NCBI GenBank assembly: GCA_964461135.1
Contig: CAYWTB010000067.1
Location: 1 to 25,605 of the forward strand
Length of the DNA stretch: 25,605 bases
From: RQOF01 sp964461135
GTDB lineage: Bacteria; Calditrichota; Calditrichia; RBG-13-44-9
Reading direction: 5' to 3'
Under the pieces are notes generated by a model. The model did no database searches, had not been told where the DNA came from, and saw only the letters and a program-made list of their open reading frames with translations. Shown here in pieces: positions 1-7,481 of the stretch. Made by a program: the position numbers and the translations under genes. Within the stretch, counting starts at the first letter, position 1, and every line of letters starts with the position of its first letter.

Positions 1-114
1 CCAACACCGGCTTGAAACTCGGCTTCGCTCGCTTCAAAGCCTTAACATGTTATAAGTTCATCAAAGACATAATGAAATATATTGCAGACAATTTTTTTAA
101 AGCTATTAAAATAA

Positions 115-387
115 AAAATTTATAAATATTTCCGTTTTGCAAAACCCGGGCATATAAAATTTGAAGTAAAAAATGGTGTTCGTGACCAAACCGAATACCC
201 TGTTGAATTATCAGGTTTGAGTAAAATCCGAAAATATTGGTGCAATAATTCCAACTTGAAAGGAGAGATATTTAAACATTTGAATATTGCTCAAATTTTA
301 ACGGCATACAGGTTTTTTCAAGCATTAAACAGACAAATCAGGATAACTGTGGCAAATTACCTTGACTCAGTCCTAAAGTTTATTTAG
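115..387 (+). pseudogene. Open frame without a start codon, possible gene remnant
   Basis: An uninterrupted frame of 90 codons runs from just after a TAA at 112 to a TAG at 385-387. It has no ATG, GTG or TTG start with a ribosome binding site. The translation reads like protein in its second half (for example SGLSKIRKYWCNNSNLKGEI, then an FFQALNRQIRITVANYLDS segment). I do not recognise the family. It may be the 3' remnant of a gene whose 5' part is lost or frameshifted, or chance in AT-rich DNA. The rest of 1-575 holds no other coding signal; the first 45 bases carry a GC-rich imperfect inverted repeat (ggctt...aagcc). Confidence 0.25.
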
Positions 388-575
388 ATTTAGTCTCAAT
401 AAAACAAGCTTATTCGTAAAAATCTAACTCAGGGAATATAATTAAGATGAGCACTCATTCCCCCCTGCAGGATTTTTTGTGATCAGATAGTCTAATTTTG
501 ATAATAATATATGTCTTAACACCGCGCTGTGGATGAAATTAACAAAAATATTTTAATCATAGAAGGAGAGTAAAT

Positions 576-1019
576 ATGAATCGATTTACGGGTTTTATGG
601 GTTTCATGGTAGTATTAATCATTATGAGCAGTTTTCTTCCGGTATTTTCGCAGGAAAATCAAGGGAATGTAGTTGTGGTTACTACCTTGGAAATGGCCTT
701 CCCGGCGAATGGAACGATGGCAGATTTTGATTCTCTCAATCAATTATATACCGATAAAGTTATTAAACCCAATAATTTAATTCTGAATCAGAAAATTCTG
801 CGGCACTGGTGGGGACACAACAACAGGGATATGGTAGTCATGTATGAAGTAAAATCCTGGGATGATATTATAAAGGCAAATGAACAAATGAATGAATTAT
901 TTGAAAAAGCCTGGACCACCAAGGAGGCCCGTAAAAAATTTAACGATGCCTACAACAAATACTTTACCGGCAAGCATTCCGATGAAATTTACCAGGAAGT
1001 CATGTCAGGCAGGAAATAG
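576..1019 (+). CDS. Small secreted protein of unknown function
   Basis: This 147-aa protein starts at an ATG preceded by a strong ribosome binding site (aaggagag, 6 nt upstream). Residues 1-25 form a signal peptide: a short basic start, a hydrophobic core (VVLIIMSS) and a likely cleavage site at VFS|QE, so the mature product should be periplasmic or secreted. The mature part is about 120 residues, with an early beta-like stretch (NVVVVTTLEM), a middle segment rich in Trp and His (RHWWGHNNRDM) and a helical tail with many Lys and Glu. The layout recalls dimeric alpha/beta-barrel proteins of the NIPSNAP/ABM kind, but that is a weak inference and I do not recognise the family. It is monocistronic, with its own terminator 50 bp downstream, and is one of the few plus-strand genes here. 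Confidence 0.85.
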   Translation: MNRFTGFMGFMVVLIIMSSFLPVFSQENQGNVVVVTTLEMAFPANGTMADFDSLNQLYTDKVIKPNNLILNQKILRHWWGHNNRDMVVMYEVKSWDDIIKANEQMNELFEKAWTTKEARKKFNDAYNKYFTGKHSDEIYQEVMSGRK

Positions 1020-1072
1020 TAGTCAGATTAATTTAGAAACTTAAGTTTGAACGGTGCGGCAAAAAGGGTTCT

Positions 1073-1110
1073 GAGCCTGGATGAAACTGATAATTCCAGG
1101 CTCTTTATTT
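1073..1110 (+). terminator. Rho-independent terminator of the small secreted protein
   Basis: A perfect 8-bp stem (gagcctgg at 1073-1080 and ccaggctc at 1096-1103) closes a 15-nt loop and is followed by tttattt. It lies 53 bp after the stop codon of the 576-1019 gene. Confidence 0.8.
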
Positions 1111-1146
1111 CAGAATTTTCACCAGGCAGAAAATTTTCATCATATT

Positions 1147-1296
1147 CTAAATCTGCTTAATTCACAAATAGGAGCTAACGCCCAAATTTACTGGATTCTT
1201 TAATCCCCGGTCTGAAGACCGGGGCTATTTAATTTCTAAGAATATAACAACTCTGATACATTATATCGTTTTTTGTGAATTAAGCAGGCTAAATCT
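1147..1296. mobile_element. MITE-like element with 16-bp terminal inverted repeats
   Basis: Two perfect 16-bp inverted repeats (ctgcttaattcacaaa at 1153-1168 and its reverse complement at 1272-1287) bracket 103 bp of non-coding DNA. An 8-bp direct repeat, ctaaatct, occurs at 1147-1154 and 1289-1296, just where a target-site duplication would be expected; its left copy overlaps the inverted repeat by two bases. Inside sits a perfect hairpin, ccccggtc-tgaa-gaccgggg, at 1205-1224. There is no transposase frame, so it would be a non-autonomous element moved in trans. The following stretch to 1527 shows nothing I can name. Confidence 0.5.
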
Positions 1297-1527
1297 TTGA
1301 TCCCGCTATGAGCGGTTACCACGAGTATTCTGTTTTTTAACCAACCAATCAAAGTTAGTTCTCTAAGCCGGAGACGTTCCTCACACCCTTACCATCTAAA
1401 CAGATATGGTTATCTAACATTCGATCTTCTTTAATGAACACCTCTCAGATTAATAAAAGAGTTGGCGGAATATCCACGTCAAAAAGCTTGTCGGGTAAAA
1501 AAGGAGGTTATGTGAACTTAAGCAGGA

Positions 1528-2517
1528 TTATACCTGCACTGATTTCTTTAAAATCATCTCCATCACTGTACTGGTTCGTGCCGCCGAAATTCCGGTGCTG
1601 GGACATTTTTCTTTCCCGAGTAAATCCGCCACCACGCTGTGAATGAGCGGTTGCTGTACATGGGTTGGCCGGGGGGTGGAGAATTCCTGTATACCCTTAT
1701 CATTGATCATTTGCAGGGGGGAGTCATCAAAGGTTGAATAAACAATGGTTCCCCTGCTGCCGATTATTTCCGTTCGATCCAGTTTACTGGCGCCGGCAAC
1801 GGTAAAACACCAGCTTCCGCTACCCAATACACCATTTTCGAAGCGGTAATGGGCCACCACAGCATCTTCTGCCGGGTACCAGCCCGCATGATTAGCGGTT
1901 TGCCCCAGGGCTTCCGCAATGGGCCCAATAAGATAATCCAGCAGATCCAGCTGGTGGGAGGCCAGGTCCATAAAATAACCGGCCCCGGCAATTTCCGGTA
2001 CTACACGCCAGGGTAATCCGGAGCGATTAAAGTCTTCCGGTCGCGGTGGCCAGTGCAAGTGAACCGAAACGGTGCGAACCTCCCCGATGACACCGTCTTG
2101 CAGCAATTGCTGAACCTTCAGGAATTTGGGCATACGGCGTCGGTAGTAGGCCACAAAAAGCGGAACATTGTTGCGTTTACAGATGGAAATCATCTCCTCA
2201 CATTCCCGGCTGTTACGGGCCATGGGTTTTTCCACATACACGGCTTTGCCCGCCTGCGCGGCCATCACGGTATAAATCGCATGGGAATCCGGAGGAGTAG
2301 CAATATAAACCGCATTTATTTCCGGATCATGGATTAATTTGCGGGCCTCGGTATGCCATTTGGGAATCCCATGACGTGTGGCGTAATCTTCCGCCCTGCC
2401 CGCTGTACGGCACATAACCGCCAGCAACCTCGAATCAGGCACCCTGCTAAAAGCAGGTCCGCTTTTCACTTCCGTGACATCCCCGCAACCAATCATGCCC
2501 CACTGGACTGTTTTCAT
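1528..2517 (-). CDS. Gfo/Idh/MocA-family NAD(P)-dependent oxidoreductase
   Basis: A 329-aa dehydrogenase of the glucose-fructose oxidoreductase/inositol dehydrogenase/MocA family. The N-terminal Rossmann fold has the dinucleotide motif GMIGCGD (residues 7-13), then the family hallmark EKP (96-98), whose Lys is normally catalytic. The C-terminal substrate domain has GYFMDLASHQLD, with Asp184 and His188 in the usual proton-relay positions. The length is normal and it is predicted cytoplasmic. I chose the second ATG because AAGGA lies 8 nt before it; the ATG at 2523 would leave only 2 nt. The substrate is probably a sugar, sugar acid or polyol but cannot be read from the sequence. It lies downstream of the hexuronate genes on the same strand, but two unrelated genes intervene, so a role in that pathway is only possible. 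Confidence 0.88.
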   Translation of the reverse strand: MKTVQWGMIGCGDVTEVKSGPAFSRVPDSRLLAVMCRTAGRAEDYATRHGIPKWHTEARKLIHDPEINAVYIATPPDSHAIYTVMAAQAGKAVYVEKPMARNSRECEEMISICKRNNVPLFVAYYRRRMPKFLKVQQLLQDGVIGEVRTVSVHLHWPPRPEDFNRSGLPWRVVPEIAGAGYFMDLASHQLDLLDYLIGPIAEALGQTANHAGWYPAEDAVVAHYRFENGVLGSGSWCFTVAGASKLDRTEIIGSRGTIVYSTFDDSPLQMINDKGIQEFSTPRPTHVQQPLIHSVVADLLGKEKCPSTGISAARTSTVMEMILKKSVQV

Positions 2518-2771
2518 GGACATATTCCTTTATATTTCTGTGGCCAGCTGTTTGAATCATAACATATTCAAACCAATAGTTAAATTTGACCCGAATATGA
2601 GTTAGAATCAAGAAAAAATCTCAACAGAAAAATGAACTGTCCGGGGCCTGGAAGTTCTCAATCGGCAGCTACTTTATCATCAGATTTACAACTCAGAAGG
2701 GAAATAACAAACCTGAAACGAATAAAAAGTTAATTGAATTTCTTGTATATTTCCTTCACCGGAAATTAAAA

Positions 2772-2867
2772 ATGAAATATCAATTGATTTTGTGTATCTG
2801 GAATGGAATGGTGTTATCCTCAGCTGGAATATATTTCTCCGGTTTGGCTCTGTTCAAGAAAACCTAA
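2772..2867 (+). CDS. Possible 31-aa hydrophobic micro-ORF (weak)
   Basis: In the 357-bp gap 2518-2874, a plus-strand ATG opens a 31-codon frame with a hydrophobic middle (LILCIWNGMVLSSAGIYFSG) and a basic end (KKT). A weak ggaa lies 8 nt upstream. It may be a short membrane peptide or chance. Apart from this I see only AT-rich DNA that probably holds promoter signals for the 1528-2517 gene. Confidence 0.15.
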   Translation: MKYQLILCIWNGMVLSSAGIYFSGLALFKKT

Positions 2868-2874
2868 ACAGTTA

Positions 2875-4161
2875 TCAGTCATAATCCAAACGTCTGTTTA
2901 CAATATTATTATAAATAGAACCAAAGGTATAACTCAATGTAAAACCTGAAGACATTTCATATGTGGTGGCCAGTTTTCTGCGCTTCAGCAGAATTTCTTC
3001 AAGGTTGGCATCACCTTTGGGAAGGTACAATTGATCATGAATCATTTTACCTTCCAGTTCAAAAGAAAAGAACAGTCCCCTGGTTAAACGGAAAGAGAAA
3101 TCGATTTTCATTTCAAGCCGGTTTTTGGAAAAATCATGGAGATATTGGGATCCTTCCAGCCCGGTCCGGATTAGGCCCCAGGGCTGATTTACATCAATCT
3201 GAAAAACCAGCGCTTCAAATGGATGTGTTTCATCTGTCCTGTTATAAATAGTCTCCTCAAAATATTGAAAGTGGCGCAGACCGGCATAATATGCTATCGC
3301 AAAAATCCGGTTTTCAGATTCCTTCCAGGGGAAGAAATTATATTCCATGGCCGGGCCAATCTCCAGCCCAAACTTAATGTTTTTATAGGTAGTCATATCC
3401 ACATTGTCGAATATCCCTGCTGACCAATTGGTGTTTAAACTCTTCACCAGAAATGTATTCCATTCAAGTTCCCGCAAAGTACTTTTAATGTTTCCGTCCT
3501 GCTCATCGGAAAAATTTTCCTCCTCATATCCATAGTCGGCATGGGACCGGAAGCGCCATTTATCTGTGACCCGGTCGGCATCAAAATTAGTGAGAATATT
3601 GAAGGTGCTTCTGGACTCTTCGGTTTCAAATCCGCCACCCAGGCCAATATTGAACACCCAGAAATTCCAGGGATCGCTGATAGGGAGAATGAATTGAACA
3701 TCCTGATCGGCATCATAAATAAAATCAATGTTTGTTATGACAGGTGTCCGGGCAACATAGCGCATTAATCCGGCTTCAATTATTTTCTTTAATCCCCGTC
3801 TTTTCTGATCATCAGTGTCAGAAAAGACGGAAATAAAAATGAGGGTATCATTTTCACCAGCGAAATCTTTCCGTCCCAGGAACTTCAGGGTAAATTCCTC
3901 CCCGCCGCTGGCGGTCTGCTGGTCTGTGATAAGCACATGAACCTGCGCTATCATTGGATCCCTCACGTGATCAACAAATTGAATATTCCTTCGAAAGTAA
4001 TTGTCATCGCAGTTTTCACAATCTATGTATATACAAAGTTTGGCACTGCCATTGAACTTCAGGCTGTCTCCTGTTTCAGCGGGCTGAGAAAAACAGGGAA
4101 GTGAAAAAAATAGAAAAACAAAAGGCCAGATAAGGAAAGTACCAGGTAATTTTAATATCAT
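2875..4161 (-). CDS. Predicted outer-membrane beta-barrel protein with signal peptide
   Basis: A 428-aa exported protein. A signal peptide (hydrophobic FLIWPFVFLFFSL, cleavage near CFS|QP) leads to a soluble domain with the pattern IYIDCENCDDNYFRRNIQFV followed by a beta-rich AQVHVLITDQ segment. From about residue 165 to the end the sequence alternates polar and hydrophobic residues with many aromatics (for example WNFWVFNIGLGGGF, FAIAYYAGLRHFQYF, SSGFTLSYTFGSIYNN), as in outer-membrane beta-barrels. I have seen similar DCxxCDxxYxRxxIxFV proteins in Gram-negative environmental phyla, but I know no assigned function. The two Cys may pair. I chose the ATG at 4161 because a purine-rich ggggtt precedes it; the ATG at 4173 has no ribosome binding site. 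No partner gene is adjacent. Confidence 0.78.
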   Translation of the reverse strand: MILKLPGTFLIWPFVFLFFSLPCFSQPAETGDSLKFNGSAKLCIYIDCENCDDNYFRRNIQFVDHVRDPMIAQVHVLITDQQTASGGEEFTLKFLGRKDFAGENDTLIFISVFSDTDDQKRRGLKKIIEAGLMRYVARTPVITNIDFIYDADQDVQFILPISDPWNFWVFNIGLGGGFETEESRSTFNILTNFDADRVTDKWRFRSHADYGYEEENFSDEQDGNIKSTLRELEWNTFLVKSLNTNWSAGIFDNVDMTTYKNIKFGLEIGPAMEYNFFPWKESENRIFAIAYYAGLRHFQYFEETIYNRTDETHPFEALVFQIDVNQPWGLIRTGLEGSQYLHDFSKNRLEMKIDFSFRLTRGLFFSFELEGKMIHDQLYLPKGDANLEEILLKRRKLATTYEMSSGFTLSYTFGSIYNNIVNRRLDYD

Positions 4162-4183
4162 AAAAAACCCCATTTAATTTCTA

Positions 4184-4499
4184 TTATTTATTCTCATTGT
4201 TATTTTCATTATTTTTATGAAATTCATTCCACATTTCTTCGCGGGATTTCGAAGTGATAATACCCCTTTGTCTGGCGACCTCATGTAATAATAAATTTGT
4301 GATAGAATCATTTCTATGAATAGGATAATTTTTATTTTTTTTCTCGTCTTCAAGACTGAAACTTGAAGTTCCTAAATCAATTAAATTATCAAAAAATACG
4401 CCTATAATTGGGTATGGCGAGTTCTGTCCTATAATAGTACCATAAATATAAGTAGCTGTTATCCATTCTGAGTAATCGCAATTATCTAAATATTACCAT
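4184..4499 (-). pseudogene. Broken AT-rich hypothetical gene, apparent 1-base frameshift near its start
   Basis: A 102-codon minus-strand frame (4492 down to 4184) has clearly protein-like content: DNCDYSEWITATYIYGTIIG, then PIIGVFFDNLIDLG, and a charged, Asn-rich tail ending HKNNENNNENK. It has no start codon in frame. An ATG at 4499-4497 lies in the neighbouring frame and reads MVIF before a TAG-region stop; removing one A near 4487 would join it smoothly as MVIFDNCDYSEW. There is no good ribosome binding site. The codon use is far more AT-rich than the flanking genes, hinting at acquired DNA. I do not recognise the family. It could be an assembly error, a true frameshift, or a 5'-truncated remnant. 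Confidence 0.5.
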
Positions 4500-4591
4500 T
4501 TACCGAATAAGTTAATTCTTCCCTGAATTTTAAGGAAGTTATTCTTTTCTCCGGCCCCGAATTTTCATCAGCGAAGGATTCCTCTGTTAAA

Positions 4592-4610
4592 CCGGGGAGC
4601 CCTCCCCTGG
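4592..4610 (-). terminator. Hairpin downstream of the sugar kinase, weak terminator candidate
   Basis: On the minus strand an imperfect stem (ccaggggag with ctccccgg, one mismatch) lies about 30 nt after the kinase stop codon and is followed by gtttaac rather than a long T-run. A smaller stem, cccgg/ccggg, precedes it. It could end the hexuronate operon, but the missing U-tract makes this uncertain. Confidence 0.35.
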
Positions 4611-4640
4611 ATTATATTTCTCCCGGTTCTTTCCGGGTGT

Positions 4641-5723
4641 CTACCGCTGCACCCGGGCAGACATGCCCCGGGCAAAGGCCTGTACTTCAGACAATTTAGC
4701 CATAGTGGTATCCCCAGGAAAGGTGGTTAATAGCGCCCCATGCGCCCAGCCTAGGTGAAGAGCTTCCTGCGGCTCATGGCCCGAAATCAGGCCATATATG
4801 AGGCCGGTGGCAAATCCATCTCCCCCACCTATGCGGTCCAGTACATCCAGCCGGGAGGTAGGGCTTACAAATTCTTCCCCATTATACCACATCACTGCTG
4901 CCCAGTTGTGCCGGTTACTGGATTGCACGTCACGCAGCGTGGTTGCAACTATTTTTATGTTAGGGAACTTTTCAATAACCCTTTCGATCATGCGGAAAAA
5001 CATCTCAGGATCCAGTTTGGATTTTGCAGTTACTTCCGGACCGGGAATACCCAGACCGGCCTGCAGATCCTCTTCGTTTCCGATGAGCACATCCACCTGG
5101 GAAGCGATCTGTCTCAACCCCGTTTGCGCTTTTTCCAGCCCTCCGATGGGAGCCCACAATTTCGCGCGGTAGTTCAGGTCGAATGAATTTATCGCTCCGG
5201 CATTCTTTGCTGCCTGCATGCCTTCAATAATCAGTTGGGAAGTAGTCTCTGAGAGCGAGGCAAAAATCCCGCCGGAGTGAAACCAGCGAACTCCCCGGCT
5301 GAAAATTCCCGGCCAGTCAAAATCCCCGGGCTTCAGGAAGGAAGCGGCTTCGTTGGAGCGGTTATAAAAAACCACCGGTGGCCTCACCCCATAGCCCAGA
5401 TCACTGTACACCGTGGCGATATTGGGACCGCGTACTCCATCATGTTCAAACCATTTATAAAAGGGCTTTACCCCCATTTCACGGACACGGTTCTGCACCA
5501 GTTCACCGATACCATATTTTACCATGGCGGTAGCAATACCGGTTTGAAGCTCAAAGCAATCTGCCAGCCCGGCAGCAACATTGTACTCTCCCCCGGACAC
5601 ATGTATAGTAAAGGTGCGGGCCTTACGAAAGGGGATGAATCCCGGATCCAGCCGGTGAACAACAGCACCCAGCGCCAGAAAATCGAGATCACAGGTGTCT
5701 TTACGTATTTCCAGTTTTTTCAT
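4641..5723 (-). CDS. PfkB-family sugar (acid) kinase, KDG kinase-like
   Basis: A 360-aa ribokinase/PfkB-fold kinase, predicted to phosphorylate a sugar acid with ATP in the cytoplasm. Visible features: the substrate-site GG in VSGGEYNVAAG (about 43-52), FDLNYRAKLW (181-190), which resembles the FDxNxRxxLW of 2-keto-3-deoxygluconate kinases, GNEEDL (215-220), and the ATP/anion-hole motif DRIGGGDGF with catalytic Asp at about 302. The start is the ATG at 5723 with ggaggtaag directly upstream; the longer frame to 5774 has no ribosome binding site. It is the last gene of the hexuronate cluster, 126 bp after gnd. By similarity of motifs I favour KDG kinase, but neither KDG-forming dehydratase nor KDPG aldolase is in the window, so a gluconate kinase role next to gnd is a real alternative. 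Confidence 0.88.
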   Translation of the reverse strand: MKKLEIRKDTCDLDFLALGAVVHRLDPGFIPFRKARTFTIHVSGGEYNVAAGLADCFELQTGIATAMVKYGIGELVQNRVREMGVKPFYKWFEHDGVRGPNIATVYSDLGYGVRPPVVFYNRSNEAASFLKPGDFDWPGIFSRGVRWFHSGGIFASLSETTSQLIIEGMQAAKNAGAINSFDLNYRAKLWAPIGGLEKAQTGLRQIASQVDVLIGNEEDLQAGLGIPGPEVTAKSKLDPEMFFRMIERVIEKFPNIKIVATTLRDVQSSNRHNWAAVMWYNGEEFVSPTSRLDVLDRIGGGDGFATGLIYGLISGHEPQEALHLGWAHGALLTTFPGDTTMAKLSEVQAFARGMSARVQR

Positions 5724-5849
5724 CTTACCTCCTGCTTTATATTCATTATCAAGGTTGATATCTTTTGCTTTCAAACTAACATGATCTATATTTACCCGCC
5801 CATCTTTCCTCTATTTCCGGATTCAGGAATTCCACCGGAACATTAGCTA

Positions 5850-7304
5850 TTAAACCGTATAAGTACCGGAGGCGGTGGTCCCGCCTCTGCCGGTCCAGTT
5901 GGTATGGAAGAATTCCCCGCGTGGTTTATCCACCCGTTCATACATGTGGGCACCAAAATAATCCCGCTGGGCCTGTAACAGGTTGGCGGAAAGCCTCGCG
6001 CTGCGATATCCGTCATAATAGGCTAGCGCGCTAGAATAGGCCGGCACCGGAATTCCCAATTCCACCGCAGTAGCCACAACCGTTCTCCAGGCTGCCTGGC
6101 TTTTTTCAATGGCATTTCTGAAATAATCATCCATTAAAAGATTCTGCAGATCGGCTTTTTTATCAAACGCGTCCTTTATTTTTCCCAGGAACTGGGCCCT
6201 GATAATGCAACCTTCCCGCCACATCAGGGCAATTTCCCCGAATTTCAGCTCCCACTCATACTCCCGGGCGGCCTCCCGCATCAGCTGGAAACCCTGGGCA
6301 TAGGAACATATCTTTGAAGCATAAAGTGCCTGACGAATCATCTCAATAAATTCTTTACGGGCACCCGAAAATGTCTTTGCGGGTCCCGGCAGGAGTCGGG
6401 AAGCTGCCACCCGTTCCTCCTTAATAGCACTCATGGCACGGGCCAGGACGGCCTCCACCACGGTGGGGGCGGGAACTCCCAGGTTTAAAGCTTCCTGGCT
6501 GGTCCAGCGACCGGTGCCTTTCTGGCCAGCCGTATCCAGGATCACGTCCAGCATGGCTTTACCGCTTTCCTCATCTTTTTTCCCCATTATATCTGCCGTA
6601 ATTTCTATCAGATAACTATCCAGTTCTCCCGTATTCCATTCCCGGAAAACCGGTTCCATTTCCGGCGGGGTGAGACCCAGTGCCTCTTTCATAATGGCAT
6701 ACGACTCGGCAATCATCTGCATATCCCCATACTCGATACCGTTGTGCACCATTTTCACAAAATGCCCGGCACCGTCGCGACCGACCCATTCGCAGCAGGG
6801 TGAGCCATCCTTCACCTTTGCGGCAATACTCTGGAAAATGTCTTTCACATGGGGCCAGGCTTGCGATGATCCGCCAGGCATAATGGAGGGTCCGCGGAGT
6901 GCACCCTCCTCTCCCCCGGAGACACCCGTCCCGATATAAAGCAATCCTTTTTCTTCCACCTGCCGGGTTCTGCGGCGGGTATCGGGGAAATGGCTGTTGC
7001 CTCCATCAATCAATATATCGCCCTTTTCGCACAACGGAATCAGCTGCTCAATCAATTCATCCACCGGTTTTCCGGCTTTCACCATCATCATGATCTTGCG
7101 CGGTCTTTTTAAGCTTTGCACCAGTTCATCCAGGCTGTAACACCCTTTAATATTTTTCCCCCTGGCACGTCCTTTGACAAAATTATCCACCTTGCTGGTG
7201 GTCCGGTTATAAATCGCCACCGAAAAGCCATGATTTTCCATGTTTAGAATAAGATTCTCGCCCATCACCGCCAGTCCGATTAAAGCGATGTTATATTTTT
7301 CCAT
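5850..7304 (-). CDS. gnd: 6-phosphogluconate dehydrogenase, decarboxylating
   Basis: A full-length 484-aa enzyme that oxidises 6-phosphogluconate to ribulose 5-phosphate and CO2, normally with NADP. The N-terminal Rossmann motif is GLAVMG (10-15), followed by NRT (33-35), the substrate loop GVSGGEEGA (127-135) and the catalytic cluster HFVKMVHNGIEYGD with Lys184, Asn188 and Glu191. The C-terminal tail has YFGAHMYERVDKPRGEF and HTNWTGRGG, which in the family dimer reaches into the partner's active site. The ATG follows aggag with 7 nt spacing. It sits between a LarA-type epimerase and a PfkB kinase in a hexuronate cluster, rather than with zwf or pgl, which suggests that 6-phosphogluconate is formed from a hexuronate-derived aldonate. 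Confidence 0.97.
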   Translation of the reverse strand: MEKYNIALIGLAVMGENLILNMENHGFSVAIYNRTTSKVDNFVKGRARGKNIKGCYSLDELVQSLKRPRKIMMMVKAGKPVDELIEQLIPLCEKGDILIDGGNSHFPDTRRRTRQVEEKGLLYIGTGVSGGEEGALRGPSIMPGGSSQAWPHVKDIFQSIAAKVKDGSPCCEWVGRDGAGHFVKMVHNGIEYGDMQMIAESYAIMKEALGLTPPEMEPVFREWNTGELDSYLIEITADIMGKKDEESGKAMLDVILDTAGQKGTGRWTSQEALNLGVPAPTVVEAVLARAMSAIKEERVAASRLLPGPAKTFSGARKEFIEMIRQALYASKICSYAQGFQLMREAAREYEWELKFGEIALMWREGCIIRAQFLGKIKDAFDKKADLQNLLMDDYFRNAIEKSQAAWRTVVATAVELGIPVPAYSSALAYYDGYRSARLSANLLQAQRDYFGAHMYERVDKPRGEFFHTNWTGRGGTTASGTYTV

Positions 7305-7481
7305 CTGTCATCTCCTCTATATTTATCTTTTTTGTTTTATCGGTTTCAACATTACGCCGGGGAAAAATTAAAAATTTCTGACACCATAATCTTTGAATTC
7401 AATTTTCTAAATCAGTAAATATTTTCCCTTCATCTTTCATCTTTACAATAGGTTGCCTTTTTCTACACCGGCGATGATGAA

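Noticed and set aside
1205..1224. A terminator at the ccccggtc hairpin
   Set aside because: The hairpin is perfect but has no T-run after it and no gene ends nearby; it fits the interior of the inverted-repeat element instead.
1434..1646. A 70-codon plus-strand open frame
   Set aside because: It overlaps the 3' end of the Gfo/Idh/MocA gene in antisense and has no ribosome binding site.
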